The notes under the pieces: generated by a model
What the model saw: the letters and a program-made list of their open reading frames with translations, nothing else
What the model was told of the DNA's origin: nothing
The model's database searches: none
Assembly: GCF_038397745.1 (NCBI RefSeq)
Contig: NZ_CP151636.1
Span: 1,736,001 to 1,800,000 of the forward strand
DNA: 64,000 nt
Reading direction: 5' to 3'
From: Microbacterium sp. LWH11-1.2
Lineage (GTDB): Bacteria; Actinomycetota; Actinomycetes; Actinomycetales; Microbacteriaceae
Translations under genes and position numbers: made by a program
Shown here: positions 1-7,390 of the stretch, in pieces
Numbering within the stretch: the first letter of the stretch is position 1
How the letters are laid out: each line of letters starts with the position of its first letter

Positions 1-1
1 C

Positions 2-136
2 GACACCTGTGCGGGGCTGATCGGCGGCGCCGCGGTCGCCGTGCTGCTGTGGTGGGCGTTCCTGCCGTGGCTGGGTCGCGATCACGAGCGGCGGGTGTGG
101 TTCGTTCGCCGCATCCGGCCTCGCAACGCAGGTTGA
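2..136 (+). CDS. C-terminal end of a membrane protein (partial)
   Basis: Only the last 44 codons lie in the window; the gene enters from the left and stops at TGA 134-136. The visible tail has a hydrophobic stretch (about residues 6-24, GGAAVAVLLWWAFLPWL) followed by a short basic, Arg-rich end, as expected for a last transmembrane helix with a cytoplasmic tail under the positive-inside rule. The family cannot be recognised from so little. The stop codon lies inside the outer arm of the inverted repeat 128-194. Confidence 0.5.
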   Translation, partial: DTCAGLIGGAAVAVLLWWAFLPWLGRDHERRVWFVRRIRPRNAG

Positions 137-194
137 TCGCACAGTTGCAGGTCGAGATCGGCGATCTCGACCTGCAACTGTGAAACGAACCTGC
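128..194. terminator. Long inverted repeat, probable bidirectional terminator
   Basis: A perfect 21-bp inverted repeat (140-160 with 162-182) is centred on base 161. Beyond five mismatched positions it resumes with another 7 perfect bp (128-134 with 188-194). It lies between convergent genes and covers the stop codon of the plus-strand gene. The tail is not T-rich, so a classical intrinsic terminator is not certain; a protein-binding palindrome is the alternative. Confidence 0.55.
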
Positions 195-217
195 AAAGCG
201 TCTCGAACGACCGCGCC

Positions 218-565
218 TCAGGCGATGTAGATCTTCCGCAGCGTCTCGCTGACGGTCCAGATCGTGCGCTGGCCGTCGGCGAGACGTACCACCGAGCCCG
301 GACCGACCTCGAGGTCGGGCAGGTCGGGGTCGTCGAACGCGATGGTCGCGCGACCCGCGATGACGACGAAGACCTCGTCGACCTCGGTGTCGGATGCCGT
401 GCCCGGGGTCATCTCCCAGACGCCGATCTCGGTGTCACCGAGTGTGGCGAGGGCGGCGCTCGCCGCGGTCGGAGACCCCTCCTGCACTTCTTCGACCGGA
501 AGAGGGGTGTGGACGAGGAGCAGCGCGGCAGCATCCACGCCGGCTCCGGGACGCAGTTCGCTCAC
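218..565 (-). CDS. Small cupin-domain protein (DUF861/cupin_3 type)
   Basis: This 115-residue protein is almost entirely one cupin barrel. The segment GVWEMTPGTASDTEVDEVFV followed by VIAGRATIAFDD, VGPGSVVRL and TIWTVSETLRKIYI has the layout of DUF861/cupin_3 proteins (ureidoglycine aminohydrolase-like barrel). The GTG start overlaps the TGA of the upstream FAD oxidoreductase (GTGA), so the two are translationally coupled and probably work on the same substrate. Few of the usual cupin metal-ligand histidines are visible, so a catalytic role is uncertain; binding or an accessory role in amine catabolism is an inference from position. Confidence 0.8.
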   Translation of the reverse strand: MSELRPGAGVDAAALLLVHTPLPVEEVQEGSPTAASAALATLGDTEIGVWEMTPGTASDTEVDEVFVVIAGRATIAFDDPDLPDLEVGPGSVVRLADGQRTIWTVSETLRKIYIA

Positions 566-1965
566 GAGTCGAACCCCATGCCGACGGCATCCAGCGTCTT
601 GAGGAACAGGTTGCGCTTGCCCCCGTTGTGGTCGGCCTGGTTCATCGCGGCGCGCACGAGGTTCACGCCGATCGAGGCGGCGGGCTCGGGCGGGAACGGG
701 ATCGGCTTCTCGCGCACCATCCGCAGATCCGTGCGCTCCGTCACCTCGCCCGACAGCTTGTCGAGCATGACGTCGGCGGCGAAGCGCGCCGCCCCGACAC
801 CGAGCCCGGTGAACCCGGTCGCATAGGCCACGCGGCCCTTTCGTGCCGTGCCGAAGAAAGCGCAGAAGCGGCTCGACGAGTCGATGGCCCCGGCCCAGCG
901 GTGGGTGAACCTCAGGCCCTCGAGCTGCGGGAACGTCGTGAAGAAGTGCGAGGCGAGCTTGCGGTGGCTCTCCATGCGGTCCTCGTACTCGGGGCGCACC
1001 TTGCCGCCGTAGTGGTAGATCGCGTCGTACCCGCCGAAGAGGATGCGGTTGTCGGCGGTGAGCCGGTAGTAGTGGAACTGGTTGGCGCTGTCGGCCAGGC
1101 CCTGGCGGTTCGACCAGCCGATCGACGCCATCTGCTCCGTCGATAGCGGCTCGGTCATCAGCACGTAGTCGTACACCGGCACGGTCATCAGCCGGTTGCG
1201 CTTGAGGAGCGAGGGGAAGACGTTCGTGCCGAGAGCCACGGCATCCGCCGTCACCCGTCCGTTCGCCGTCACGAGCGTGATCGGCCCGGAGCCGTCGCCC
1301 TCGACGCGCTTCACCAGGCTGTGCTCGTAGATCTCGACGCCGAGGTCGGCCGCGACGCGCGCCAGCTCCATGCCGAGCTTCGCCGGGTGCACCATCGCGC
1401 AGGCCTCGCGCTCCCAGGCGCCGCCGAGGAACGTGGGGGAGTGCACCTCGGCCTGCACGGCCTCCTGGTCGAGGAATCCGGGCTCGTCGCGGTACCACTC
1501 GACCTGGTGCGGCTCGACGGCGACGGCCAGCTGCCCCGTGCGCTCGAAGTCGACGTCCATGTCGTAGCGGGCCACCGTCTGCTCGATGCCGTCGAGGTTC
1601 TCGAGTCCCATCTCCTCGAGGCGGTCGATCTCCTCGGGCCAGCGGGTCAGGCCGTTCTCATGACCGTGGGTGAGGCTCGCCTCGCAGAATCCGCCGTTGC
1701 GACCGGATGCCGCCCACGCGATGCGCGACGCCTCGAGCAGCACGACGCGTCGCTCGGGATCGCGCTCCTTGGCGCGCACGGCCGTCCACAGCCCGGCATA
1801 GCCGCCACCCACGATCGCGAGGTCGGCCGTGACGTGCCCGGTGAGGGTCGGGTGCGCGGTGCGCGTCACGTCATCGAGCCAGAACACCCCGAACGCGGTG
1901 TCGCGCAGGGACCCGGCGACTGCGACGGGGGCGGGCAGGCGGCGTTCGAAGACGGTGGTTCCCAT
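562..1965 (-). CDS. FAD-dependent amine oxidoreductase (DAO/PuuB-like)
   Basis: This 467-residue protein of the D-amino-acid oxidase fold probably oxidises an amine or imino acid with FAD. The dinucleotide-binding motif (GGGYAG, about residues 53-58) follows a 45-residue lead, as in gamma-glutamylputrescine oxidase-like proteins. The C-terminal FAD segment includes GRVAYATGFTGLGVGAARFA. ATG 1965 is chosen because AGGAG lies five bases upstream; a GTG at 1971 overlaps that site. It is followed by a coupled cupin gene and preceded by an Lrp regulator, with an aminoaldehyde-type dehydrogenase transcribed divergently. That context suggests oxidation of an amine to an aldehyde and then an acid. 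The exact substrate is not readable. Confidence 0.85.
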   Translation of the reverse strand: MGTTVFERRLPAPVAVAGSLRDTAFGVFWLDDVTRTAHPTLTGHVTADLAIVGGGYAGLWTAVRAKERDPERRVVLLEASRIAWAASGRNGGFCEASLTHGHENGLTRWPEEIDRLEEMGLENLDGIEQTVARYDMDVDFERTGQLAVAVEPHQVEWYRDEPGFLDQEAVQAEVHSPTFLGGAWEREACAMVHPAKLGMELARVAADLGVEIYEHSLVKRVEGDGSGPITLVTANGRVTADAVALGTNVFPSLLKRNRLMTVPVYDYVLMTEPLSTEQMASIGWSNRQGLADSANQFHYYRLTADNRILFGGYDAIYHYGGKVRPEYEDRMESHRKLASHFFTTFPQLEGLRFTHRWAGAIDSSSRFCAFFGTARKGRVAYATGFTGLGVGAARFAADVMLDKLSGEVTERTDLRMVREKPIPFPPEPAASIGVNLVRAAMNQADHNGGKRNLFLKTLDAVGMGFDS

Positions 1966-2014
1966 GGTCACTCCTGGTCGTGCGGATTCGGGCGCGGATG
2001 CGGTGGGGTGCGCG

Positions 2015-2482
2015 TCAGCGCGTGCCCCAGTTGTAGAGGTCCTTGTAGAGGCCGGCGTAGAGCAGGCTCTCGGTGTGCGCGACGCCCGGGATCGTGCGGA
2101 TGCGGGTCGCGATGAGGTCGATGAGGTGCTCGTCGTCCTCGCACACGGCCTCGACGAGGATGTCGAAGGTGCCGAGGGTGACCACGACGTAGGCCAGCTC
2201 GCGGATCTTCGTCAGCTCTTCCGCGATCTCTCGAGGATCGCCGGAGACGCGGATGCCGATCATCGACATGCGGTGGAAGCCCAGCTGCATGGGGTCGGTG
2301 ACGGCGACGATCTGGATGATGCCCGCCTCGGTCATGCGCTGCACGCGCTGGCGGGCAGCTGCTTCGCTGAGTCCCACCTCGCGCCCGATCTCGGCATAGG
2401 GCCGCCGGCCGTCCTCCTGCAGGAGCTCGACGATCCGCTTCGAGATGTCGTCGAGTGCCAGCTGCTTGGTCTTCGTGCTCAT
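2015..2482 (-). CDS. Lrp/AsnC family transcriptional regulator
   Basis: This 155-residue regulator has an N-terminal winged HTH (about residues 10-60, LLQEDGRRPYAEIGREVGLS then AAARQRVQRM) and a C-terminal RAM/AsnC effector domain (about 70-150, MSMIGIRVSGDPREIAEEL and VTLGTFDILVEAVCEDD). Such proteins sense amino acids or related amines. It sits between the FAD oxidoreductase and the divergent aldehyde dehydrogenase, and a perfect 15-bp palindrome lies just upstream of its start. It is therefore the likely local regulator of both transcripts, including its own. Confidence 0.93.
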   Translation of the reverse strand: MSTKTKQLALDDISKRIVELLQEDGRRPYAEIGREVGLSEAAARQRVQRMTEAGIIQIVAVTDPMQLGFHRMSMIGIRVSGDPREIAEELTKIRELAYVVVTLGTFDILVEAVCEDDEHLIDLIATRIRTIPGVAHTESLLYAGLYKDLYNWGTR

Positions 2483-2514
2483 GGGTCGATATTGTCAGGC
2501 TCGAATGTGGATAG

Positions 2515-2529
2515 CAACTGATTCAGTTG
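2515..2529. promoter_or_regulatory. Palindromic operator candidate, Lrp gene / ALDH intergenic region
   Basis: A perfect palindrome (CAACTGA-T-TCAGTTG) in an AT-richer patch between the divergent Lrp and aldehyde dehydrogenase genes. Its position and symmetry fit a binding site for the adjacent Lrp/AsnC protein. Binding is inferred. Confidence 0.6.
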
Positions 2530-2570
2530 TTTCATGGTGATCAGACCTTTTGATTTCGTGGCCGAGCCAC

Positions 2571-2582
2571 TACGCTGGCGCC
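2571..2582 (+). promoter_or_regulatory. -10 box TACGCT for a leaderless ALDH transcript
   Basis: TACGCT ends six bases before ATG 2583. A weak -35-like TTGATT lies 15 bases upstream. No Shine-Dalgarno sequence precedes the ATG, so transcription and translation probably start at the same base. Confidence 0.55.
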
Positions 2583-4034
2583 ATGCTCCGTGATCTCCTG
2601 AAGAACTCCGCCCCGCTGCAGAACTTCATCGGCGGCCGCTACGTGCCCGCGAACGGTGCCGGACGGATGCCGCTGCTCGACCCGGCGACCGAGGCGACCT
2701 ACGGCGAGATCCCGGTGTCGGATGCCGGTGACGTGGATGCGGCCTACGCCGCGGCATCCGCTGCCTTCCCGCTGTGGCGCGACACGACTCCCGCCGACCG
2801 GCAGCTCGCCCTGTTCCGCATCGCCGACGAGATGCAGGAGCGGGCCGAGGAGTTCGCCGACCTGGAGTCGCAGGACACGGGCAAGCCCCGCGCGAGCCTC
2901 GTCGCCGACGAGATCCTGCAGTCGATCGACCAGCTCCGCTTCTTCGCCGGCGCCGCACGCAGTCTCGAGGGGCGCGCAGCGGGGGAGTACCTCGCCGGGC
3001 ACACCTCGTTCGTGCGCAGGGAGCCGGTCGGCGTGATCGGTCAGGTGACGCCGTGGAACTACCCGCTGAACATGGCGGTGTGGAAGATCGCGCCCGCGCT
3101 CGCCGCCGGCAACACGGTCGTGCTCAAGCCCGCCGAGTCGACCCCGCTCACGACGCTGCTGCTGGCAGAGATCGTCGCGCTGCACACACCCGCCGGCGTC
3201 CTCAACGTCGTGCTGGGCGACCGCGACACGGGCGTGGCACTGGTGGAGCATCCGACTCCGCAGATGGTCGCGATCACGGGGTCGGTGCGCGCGGGCATGG
3301 CGGTGGCACGATCGGCCGCGAACGACGTCAAGCGCGTCCACCTCGAGCTCGGCGGCAAGGCTCCCGCGATCGTGTTCCCGGACGCGTCGATCGAGAAGGC
3401 CGCTGCGGGGATCGTGAATGCGGCGTTCTTCAACGCCGGTCAGGACTGTACGGCGGCCACCAGGGTGCTCGTGCACTCGTCGATCCATGACGAGCTCGTG
3501 GCGGCGCTCGTCGAGCGGACCCGGACGGATGCGCGGACGGGCGGGCCGCGCGAAGAGGGCGTGCTGTACGGGCCGTTGAGCAGCGCCGCGCAGCTCGCGC
3601 AGGTGTCGGGGTTCGTCGAGCGGCTTCCCGCGCACGCGACGATCGAGACCGGAGGCCGTCGTCAGGGCGATCACGGGTACTTCTTCGAGGCGACGATCGT
3701 GTCGGGGCTGCGGCAGGACGACGAGGCCGTGCAGGGCGAGATCTTCGGTCCCGTGCTCACGGTGCAGGCCTTCGAATCGGAGGAGGAGGCGCTGGAGATG
3801 GCGAACGACGTGCCTTACGCGCTGGCCTCCTCGGTGTGGACGACCGATCACGCGCGGGCGATGCGGTTCTCGCGCGACCTCGACTTCGGCTGCGTGTGGA
3901 TCAACACCCACATCCCGTTCGTGTCGGACATGCCGCACGGCGGATTCAAGCACTCCGGGTACGGCAAGGATCTCTCGCAGTACGGTTTCGACGACTACAC
4001 GCGCATCAAGCACGTGATGACGGCGCTGGACTGA
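2583..4034 (+). CDS. Aldehyde dehydrogenase (aminobutyraldehyde/betaine-aldehyde type)
   Basis: This 483-residue NAD(P)-dependent aldehyde dehydrogenase has the expected family length. Motifs visible are VTPWNYPLNMAVWKIAPALA, the general-base segment HLELGGKAPAI (Glu about 255), the catalytic segment NAGQDCTAATR (Cys 289) and the C-terminal MPHGGFKHSGYGKDLSQYG. This end resembles gamma-aminobutyraldehyde dehydrogenases. It is divergent from the Lrp-FAD oxidoreductase-cupin genes and would oxidise the aldehyde they make. ATG 2583 was chosen over an in-frame upstream start because the first conserved residues begin here and TACGCT sits six bases upstream, which fits a leaderless mRNA. Confidence 0.92.
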   Translation: MLRDLLKNSAPLQNFIGGRYVPANGAGRMPLLDPATEATYGEIPVSDAGDVDAAYAAASAAFPLWRDTTPADRQLALFRIADEMQERAEEFADLESQDTGKPRASLVADEILQSIDQLRFFAGAARSLEGRAAGEYLAGHTSFVRREPVGVIGQVTPWNYPLNMAVWKIAPALAAGNTVVLKPAESTPLTTLLLAEIVALHTPAGVLNVVLGDRDTGVALVEHPTPQMVAITGSVRAGMAVARSAANDVKRVHLELGGKAPAIVFPDASIEKAAAGIVNAAFFNAGQDCTAATRVLVHSSIHDELVAALVERTRTDARTGGPREEGVLYGPLSSAAQLAQVSGFVERLPAHATIETGGRRQGDHGYFFEATIVSGLRQDDEAVQGEIFGPVLTVQAFESEEEALEMANDVPYALASSVWTTDHARAMRFSRDLDFGCVWINTHIPFVSDMPHGGFKHSGYGKDLSQYGFDDYTRIKHVMTALD

Positions 4035-4037
4035 TGC

Positions 4038-4075
4038 CCTGCGCGGGGTCGGCTGAACGCTGGTCCCCGCGCGGG
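4038..4075. terminator. Bidirectional hairpin between convergent genes
   Basis: GCGCGGGG (4041-4048) pairs with CCCCGCGC (4065-4072). The stem extends three more pairs outward, one of them G-U, around a 16-base loop. It lies between the stops of the aldehyde dehydrogenase and the M23 peptidase. Confidence 0.6.
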
Positions 4076-4083
4076 TGTCCGGG

Positions 4084-5085
4084 TTACGTCACGTTCTCCG
4101 TGAGCCAGGGCAGGGGGTCGACGGGGGTGGCGTTGAGGTGCACCTCGAAGTGCAGGCACGAGCCGAACACGTAGCCGGTCGATCCGACGTCGCCGATGTA
4201 CTGGCCCGCCTCGACGCAGTCACCGACCTCGACCGCGCGACTCCCGTACGTCATGTGCGAGTAGACGGTGCTCACGGCCTTCCCGTCGACGATGCTCTCG
4301 ATCTGGATCGTCACGCCGTAGCCCTCGAAGCTCTCGGTCGACCGGGAGACGCAGCCCTTCATGGCCGCATTGATCGGCGTGCCGAGCGGAGCGGCGAAGT
4401 CCTGGCCGAGATGGGATCGCCCGGGTCGTGAGGCGCCGAAGCCATCGGTGAACGAGTACGTCCCATCGGCCATCGGCATCACGACGCGGTCGGCGAGCGG
4501 GATCTCCATCGCACTGCTGAGCGGCATGCCGGCGGCGACCGCGGCAGCGACGGCACGGGAGCGCGTCTCCTTGATCTCCTCGGGCGTCGTCGCGGCGAAA
4601 GCCCCGCGCGGAGCGATCTCCGCGCGGATCTCGTCCGTCGCCGTGTACGACTGGGAGTCGGCGTCTGCGGTGGTGGAGACGGCGGCTGCGGCGCTGGCTG
4701 CGGCGGTGTGATCGCTCAGCGGGTTGAGCCCGGGAAATGCTGCTCCGGTCATCATCACGCCGATGGCGAGCGTGGCGCCGAGCGCCTTGACCTTCGCCCA
4801 GTGGCGCTTCGTCCGGCGGGACTGCACCCGGGAGATCGGTGCGACCGGCCGCGTCGTCTTCGAGGTCGGACGGGGTGCGATCGTCGGGGGCAGCTGGGGT
4901 GACAGCGGCACCGACATCGGTGCATCGGGTGCAGACGCAGGCTCGTTCGCTCGGCGGGGGCTCTGTGCACTCGCGGATGCGGCGCGCCGAAGATCACGGC
5001 GCAGCAGCGGGCGCTGCGTGTCGGAGATGTCGGTGGCTGGTTCCGAGGCACCCTGAGCGGGCTCGGTTGGCAGGGAGTTCGTGAC
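4084..5085 (-). CDS. M23 family metallopeptidase (membrane-anchored cell-wall hydrolase)
   Basis: The N-terminal third is low-complexity, Pro/Ala/Arg-rich and presumably cytoplasmic. It is followed by a transmembrane or signal-anchor segment (VKALGATLAIGVMMTGAAF), an Ala/Thr-rich linker and a C-terminal LytM/M23 domain. Zinc-site motifs are visible: SHLGQDFAAPLGTP (HxxxD) and SCLHFEVHLN. The enzyme should cut peptidoglycan cross-bridges outside the cell. The start is uncertain. A good promoter lies at 5150-5178 and GGAAGGA lies just upstream of codon 5085, but that codon is GTC. The first in-frame ATG downstream is at 4917, giving a 277-residue product; the in-frame codon at 5304 lies upstream of the promoter. 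Confidence 0.85.
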   Translation of the reverse strand, partial: VTNSLPTEPAQGASEPATDISDTQRPLLRRDLRRAASASAQSPRRANEPASAPDAPMSVPLSPQLPPTIAPRPTSKTTRPVAPISRVQSRRTKRHWAKVKALGATLAIGVMMTGAAFPGLNPLSDHTAAASAAAAVSTTADADSQSYTATDEIRAEIAPRGAFAATTPEEIKETRSRAVAAAVAAGMPLSSAMEIPLADRVVMPMADGTYSFTDGFGASRPGRSHLGQDFAAPLGTPINAAMKGCVSRSTESFEGYGVTIQIESIVDGKAVSTVYSHMTYGSRAVEVGDCVEAGQYIGDVGSTGYVFGSCLHFEVHLNATPVDPLPWLTENVT

Positions 5086-5149
5086 GGGTCCTTCCGGAGG
5101 CGGATGTACTCGGCGGTCGATCCCCCGGATGCCACCGTTACCGATTCGT

Positions 5150-5178
5150 AATTTATGCGCTGTGTCGCGCTGGGTCAA
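5150..5178 (-). promoter_or_regulatory. Sigma-70-type promoter for the M23 peptidase gene
   Basis: On the minus strand TTGACC (5173-5178) and TAAATT (5150-5155) are separated by exactly 17 bases, a near-consensus housekeeping promoter. Transcription would start near 5143, so any start codon upstream of that is excluded. Confidence 0.7.
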
Positions 5179-5216
5179 ATCGAGCGCGAGCCGGGGCGCC
5201 GTGCGGTGAGCGGGCG

Positions 5217-5744
5217 TCAGCCGACGAGCACCTTGACCCGCCGGTGCTCCTTCAGCGTGAGATTCGGCCGCTCGTCCACCTTCGTGGCACCGTCGAGCTC
5301 CCATCCGTGGCGCTCATAGAAGGCGTCGGCGCGGTCGTTGCCGTCGAGCACCCACAGGTAGGCGCGGGTGTGGCCGGCATCCGTGATCCGCTTCGCTGCG
5401 CTCGTGAGGAGCGCGTGGCCGACTCCGGTCGACCACGCATCGGGGTCTGCGTAGATGCCGTAGATCTCGCCGTCGGCCGCTCCGTCTTCGTCGCGCCCCG
5501 AGCCGAACGACGCCCAGCCGAGGATCCGGTCGTCGCGGACGGCGACCAGGATGCCGAGGCCCGTGGGCAGCGGTTCGGCGATGAACCTCCGCCAATTGGC
5601 GGCGCGATCCGGGATCGAGAGGGAGTCCAGGACCTCCTGATCCATGAGTCCGCGGTATGAGGCCTGCCAGGATCGCACGTGGATCCGGGCGACCTCGTCG
5701 GCGTCGTCGGCACGGCCGTCGCGGACTTCGAGGGGTGGTGTCAT
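5217..5744 (-). CDS. GNAT family N-acetyltransferase
   Basis: This 175-residue acetyl-CoA-dependent acyltransferase has a typical GNAT order: EVRDGRADDADEVARIHVRSW at the start, a central strand ILGWASFGSG, motif A ADPDAWSTGVGHALLTSAAK (acetyl-CoA pyrophosphate loop), and ADAFYERHGWELDG near the end. The substrate is unknown. ATG 5744 follows TAGGCT by six bases with no ribosome-binding site, so the message is probably leaderless. It lies downstream of and apart from the DUF222 gene, transcribed the opposite way. Confidence 0.9.
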   Translation of the reverse strand: MTPPLEVRDGRADDADEVARIHVRSWQASYRGLMDQEVLDSLSIPDRAANWRRFIAEPLPTGLGILVAVRDDRILGWASFGSGRDEDGAADGEIYGIYADPDAWSTGVGHALLTSAAKRITDAGHTRAYLWVLDGNDRADAFYERHGWELDGATKVDERPNLTLKEHRRVKVLVG

Positions 5745-5756
5745 CGGGCCAGCCTA
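5745..5756 (-). promoter_or_regulatory. -10 box TAGGCT for leaderless GNAT gene
   Basis: TAGGCT (complement of 5751-5756) is six bases before ATG 5744, with no Shine-Dalgarno sequence between. Confidence 0.55.
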
Positions 5757-5897
5757 GTGAGGCCGCGGGAGTGTGGGCGAGCCGTCTTGGTGGGTGCTCT
5801 GTGGAGGAGGACTGGCTGTCGCGCGAGTATTGGAATATTGCCCTGAACTGGGATATTTGGGATCTTGAATGTCGGTGGCCCTCGGTTGAATGGGGGT

Positions 5898-7379
5898 ATG
5901 AACAGCACCGCGGAGATCTTCGATCGGGTCGTCCCCGACGTCCGCGGAGTGCTGCGTGCGGATGCCGTTCGTGTGCTGTCGGATGCCGAGAAGATGGAGC
6001 TGCTTCGCGTGGCGGGTGACGTGCAGCGGGCCGTCGATGCGCTGGTCGTGGAGACCGTCGCATCGACCGATGTCGATTTCGCCCGGTCGTTCGGGTGCGC
6101 GTCGATGAATGAGCTTCTGCAGCGGGCCCTGCGCACGGACGCGGCAGGGGCCGGGCGGGTGGTGCGGGCGGCGAAGGCCGTGCACCGCGAGACCGAGTTC
6201 ACGTCGGGGGCGCCGCTTCCGGCGCTGTGGCCGCAGATGCGGGAAGCACTGCTCGACGGAGTCGTCGGGGTCGCGGGACTGTTGGCGGCCACGGTGCCGG
6301 TGGAGCAGGCGGGGCGGCGCATCGGTCCCGAAGACCGGTTGCGGGCGGATGCCGAACTCGCGGCGTTCGCACGCGGGTTCGCTGCGGATGCGGATGCGGA
6401 TGCGGATGCTGAAGCGGACGCGGCGCCGCCGGCGACGCCGGAGGATCTGCGGCTTCTCGCGAAGGTGATCGCGACCTACCTCGACCCCGACGGCGCCGAA
6501 CCCGCGGAGGACATCGCCCGGCGCGGGCGCGGTGTGCTCCTCGGCCGGGCGAAGAACGGCCTCATCCCGCTCCGTGGCGACCTCCTCCCCGAAGTGGCCG
6601 GGCAGCTGCAACGCATCTGGGACGCCTACCTCAACCCCAAGGTCGACGGCCCACCCCTTCCGGGTGTGAGCTTCCGGCCCACCGAAGACCTCGACGCCGA
6701 CACGATCGGCGCCGACACGATCGAGACGTCAGAGGACCCGCACGCCGAGGGTGACACTCTGCCCGGTGGCGACTCCACCGGGATGGTCGACACCCGCACT
6801 CGGGCGCAGAAGCAGCACGATGCTCTCGCCGCCGCGCTCGGGATCGCTGCCCGCCACGAAGAGATGCCCCGCCTCGGAGGTGCCGCCCCGACCGTCGTCG
6901 TGTCGGTCACCGCCCGGGACTATGCGACCGGCCGCGGATGGGCGCACATCGACGGGACAGACACCCCCACGAGCATGGCCGCCGCCCGGCACGCGGCGTG
7001 TGGAGGGAACATCCAACGGGTGCTGTTCGATCCCGAAGGGCGCATCATCGGCATCGGGACCACGGAACGGATCTTCACCGTCCATCAACGCCGCGCGATC
7101 ACTCTCCGCGACAAGGAATGCCTCATACCGGGATGCCACGTTCCGGCATCCTGGTGCGAGATCCATCACGTCACCGAACACGCCAGGGGCGGACCCACAC
7201 ACACCGACAACGGCGTCACCCTCTGCTGGCACCACCACCGCACCCTCGACACGAGTGGGTGGGAGATCCGCGTGCAGAACGGCATCCCGCAGGTGCGGGG
7301 CCCGGCGTGGTGGGACCCCGCACGGCGCTGGCGTATGCCCAGTCACCTGCTCCAGGGCATCCACGGGCGCGCCGGCTGA
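5898..7379 (+). CDS. DUF222 / HNH endonuclease protein (13E12-type)
   Basis: This 493-residue protein has an N-terminal DUF222 helical domain and a C-terminal HNH nuclease domain. The nuclease core is visible as LIPGCHVPASWCEIHHVTEH, then GGPTHTDNGVTLCWHHHRTL, with two zinc-type cysteine positions and the His-His metal site. These genes are multicopy in actinobacterial genomes and are often thought to be mobile or selfish, but their function is unproven. ATG 5898 is preceded by a G-rich stretch. A (GCGGAT)x4 microsatellite at 6384-6407 encodes an Asp-Ala run in the linker region. The upstream 60 bases are unusually AT-rich for this genome. Confidence 0.9.
   Translation: MNSTAEIFDRVVPDVRGVLRADAVRVLSDAEKMELLRVAGDVQRAVDALVVETVASTDVDFARSFGCASMNELLQRALRTDAAGAGRVVRAAKAVHRETEFTSGAPLPALWPQMREALLDGVVGVAGLLAATVPVEQAGRRIGPEDRLRADAELAAFARGFAADADADADAEADAAPPATPEDLRLLAKVIATYLDPDGAEPAEDIARRGRGVLLGRAKNGLIPLRGDLLPEVAGQLQRIWDAYLNPKVDGPPLPGVSFRPTEDLDADTIGADTIETSEDPHAEGDTLPGGDSTGMVDTRTRAQKQHDALAAALGIAARHEEMPRLGGAAPTVVVSVTARDYATGRGWAHIDGTDTPTSMAAARHAACGGNIQRVLFDPEGRIIGIGTTERIFTVHQRRAITLRDKECLIPGCHVPASWCEIHHVTEHARGGPTHTDNGVTLCWHHHRTLDTSGWEIRVQNGIPQVRGPAWWDPARRWRMPSHLLQGIHGRAG
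6384..6407 (+). repeat. Hexanucleotide microsatellite (GCGGAT)x4 inside the DUF222 gene
   Basis: Four perfect copies of GCGGAT encode alternating Asp-Ala residues between the DUF222 and HNH domains. In-frame gain or loss of units would only change linker length. Confidence 0.85.
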
Positions 7380-7390
7380 CCGACTGTGCG

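Noticed and set aside
2541..4013. Long open frame antisense to the aldehyde dehydrogenase, and many like it elsewhere
   Set aside because: High-GC third positions create long antisense frames; the products are Arg/His/Asp-rich with no domains, while the opposite strand encodes complete conserved proteins.
5085..5160. A c-di-AMP (ydaO) riboswitch ahead of the M23 peptidase
   Set aside because: Cell-wall hydrolases in actinobacteria often have one, but the promoter-to-start distance is only about 60 bases and the conserved ydaO blocks are not visible.
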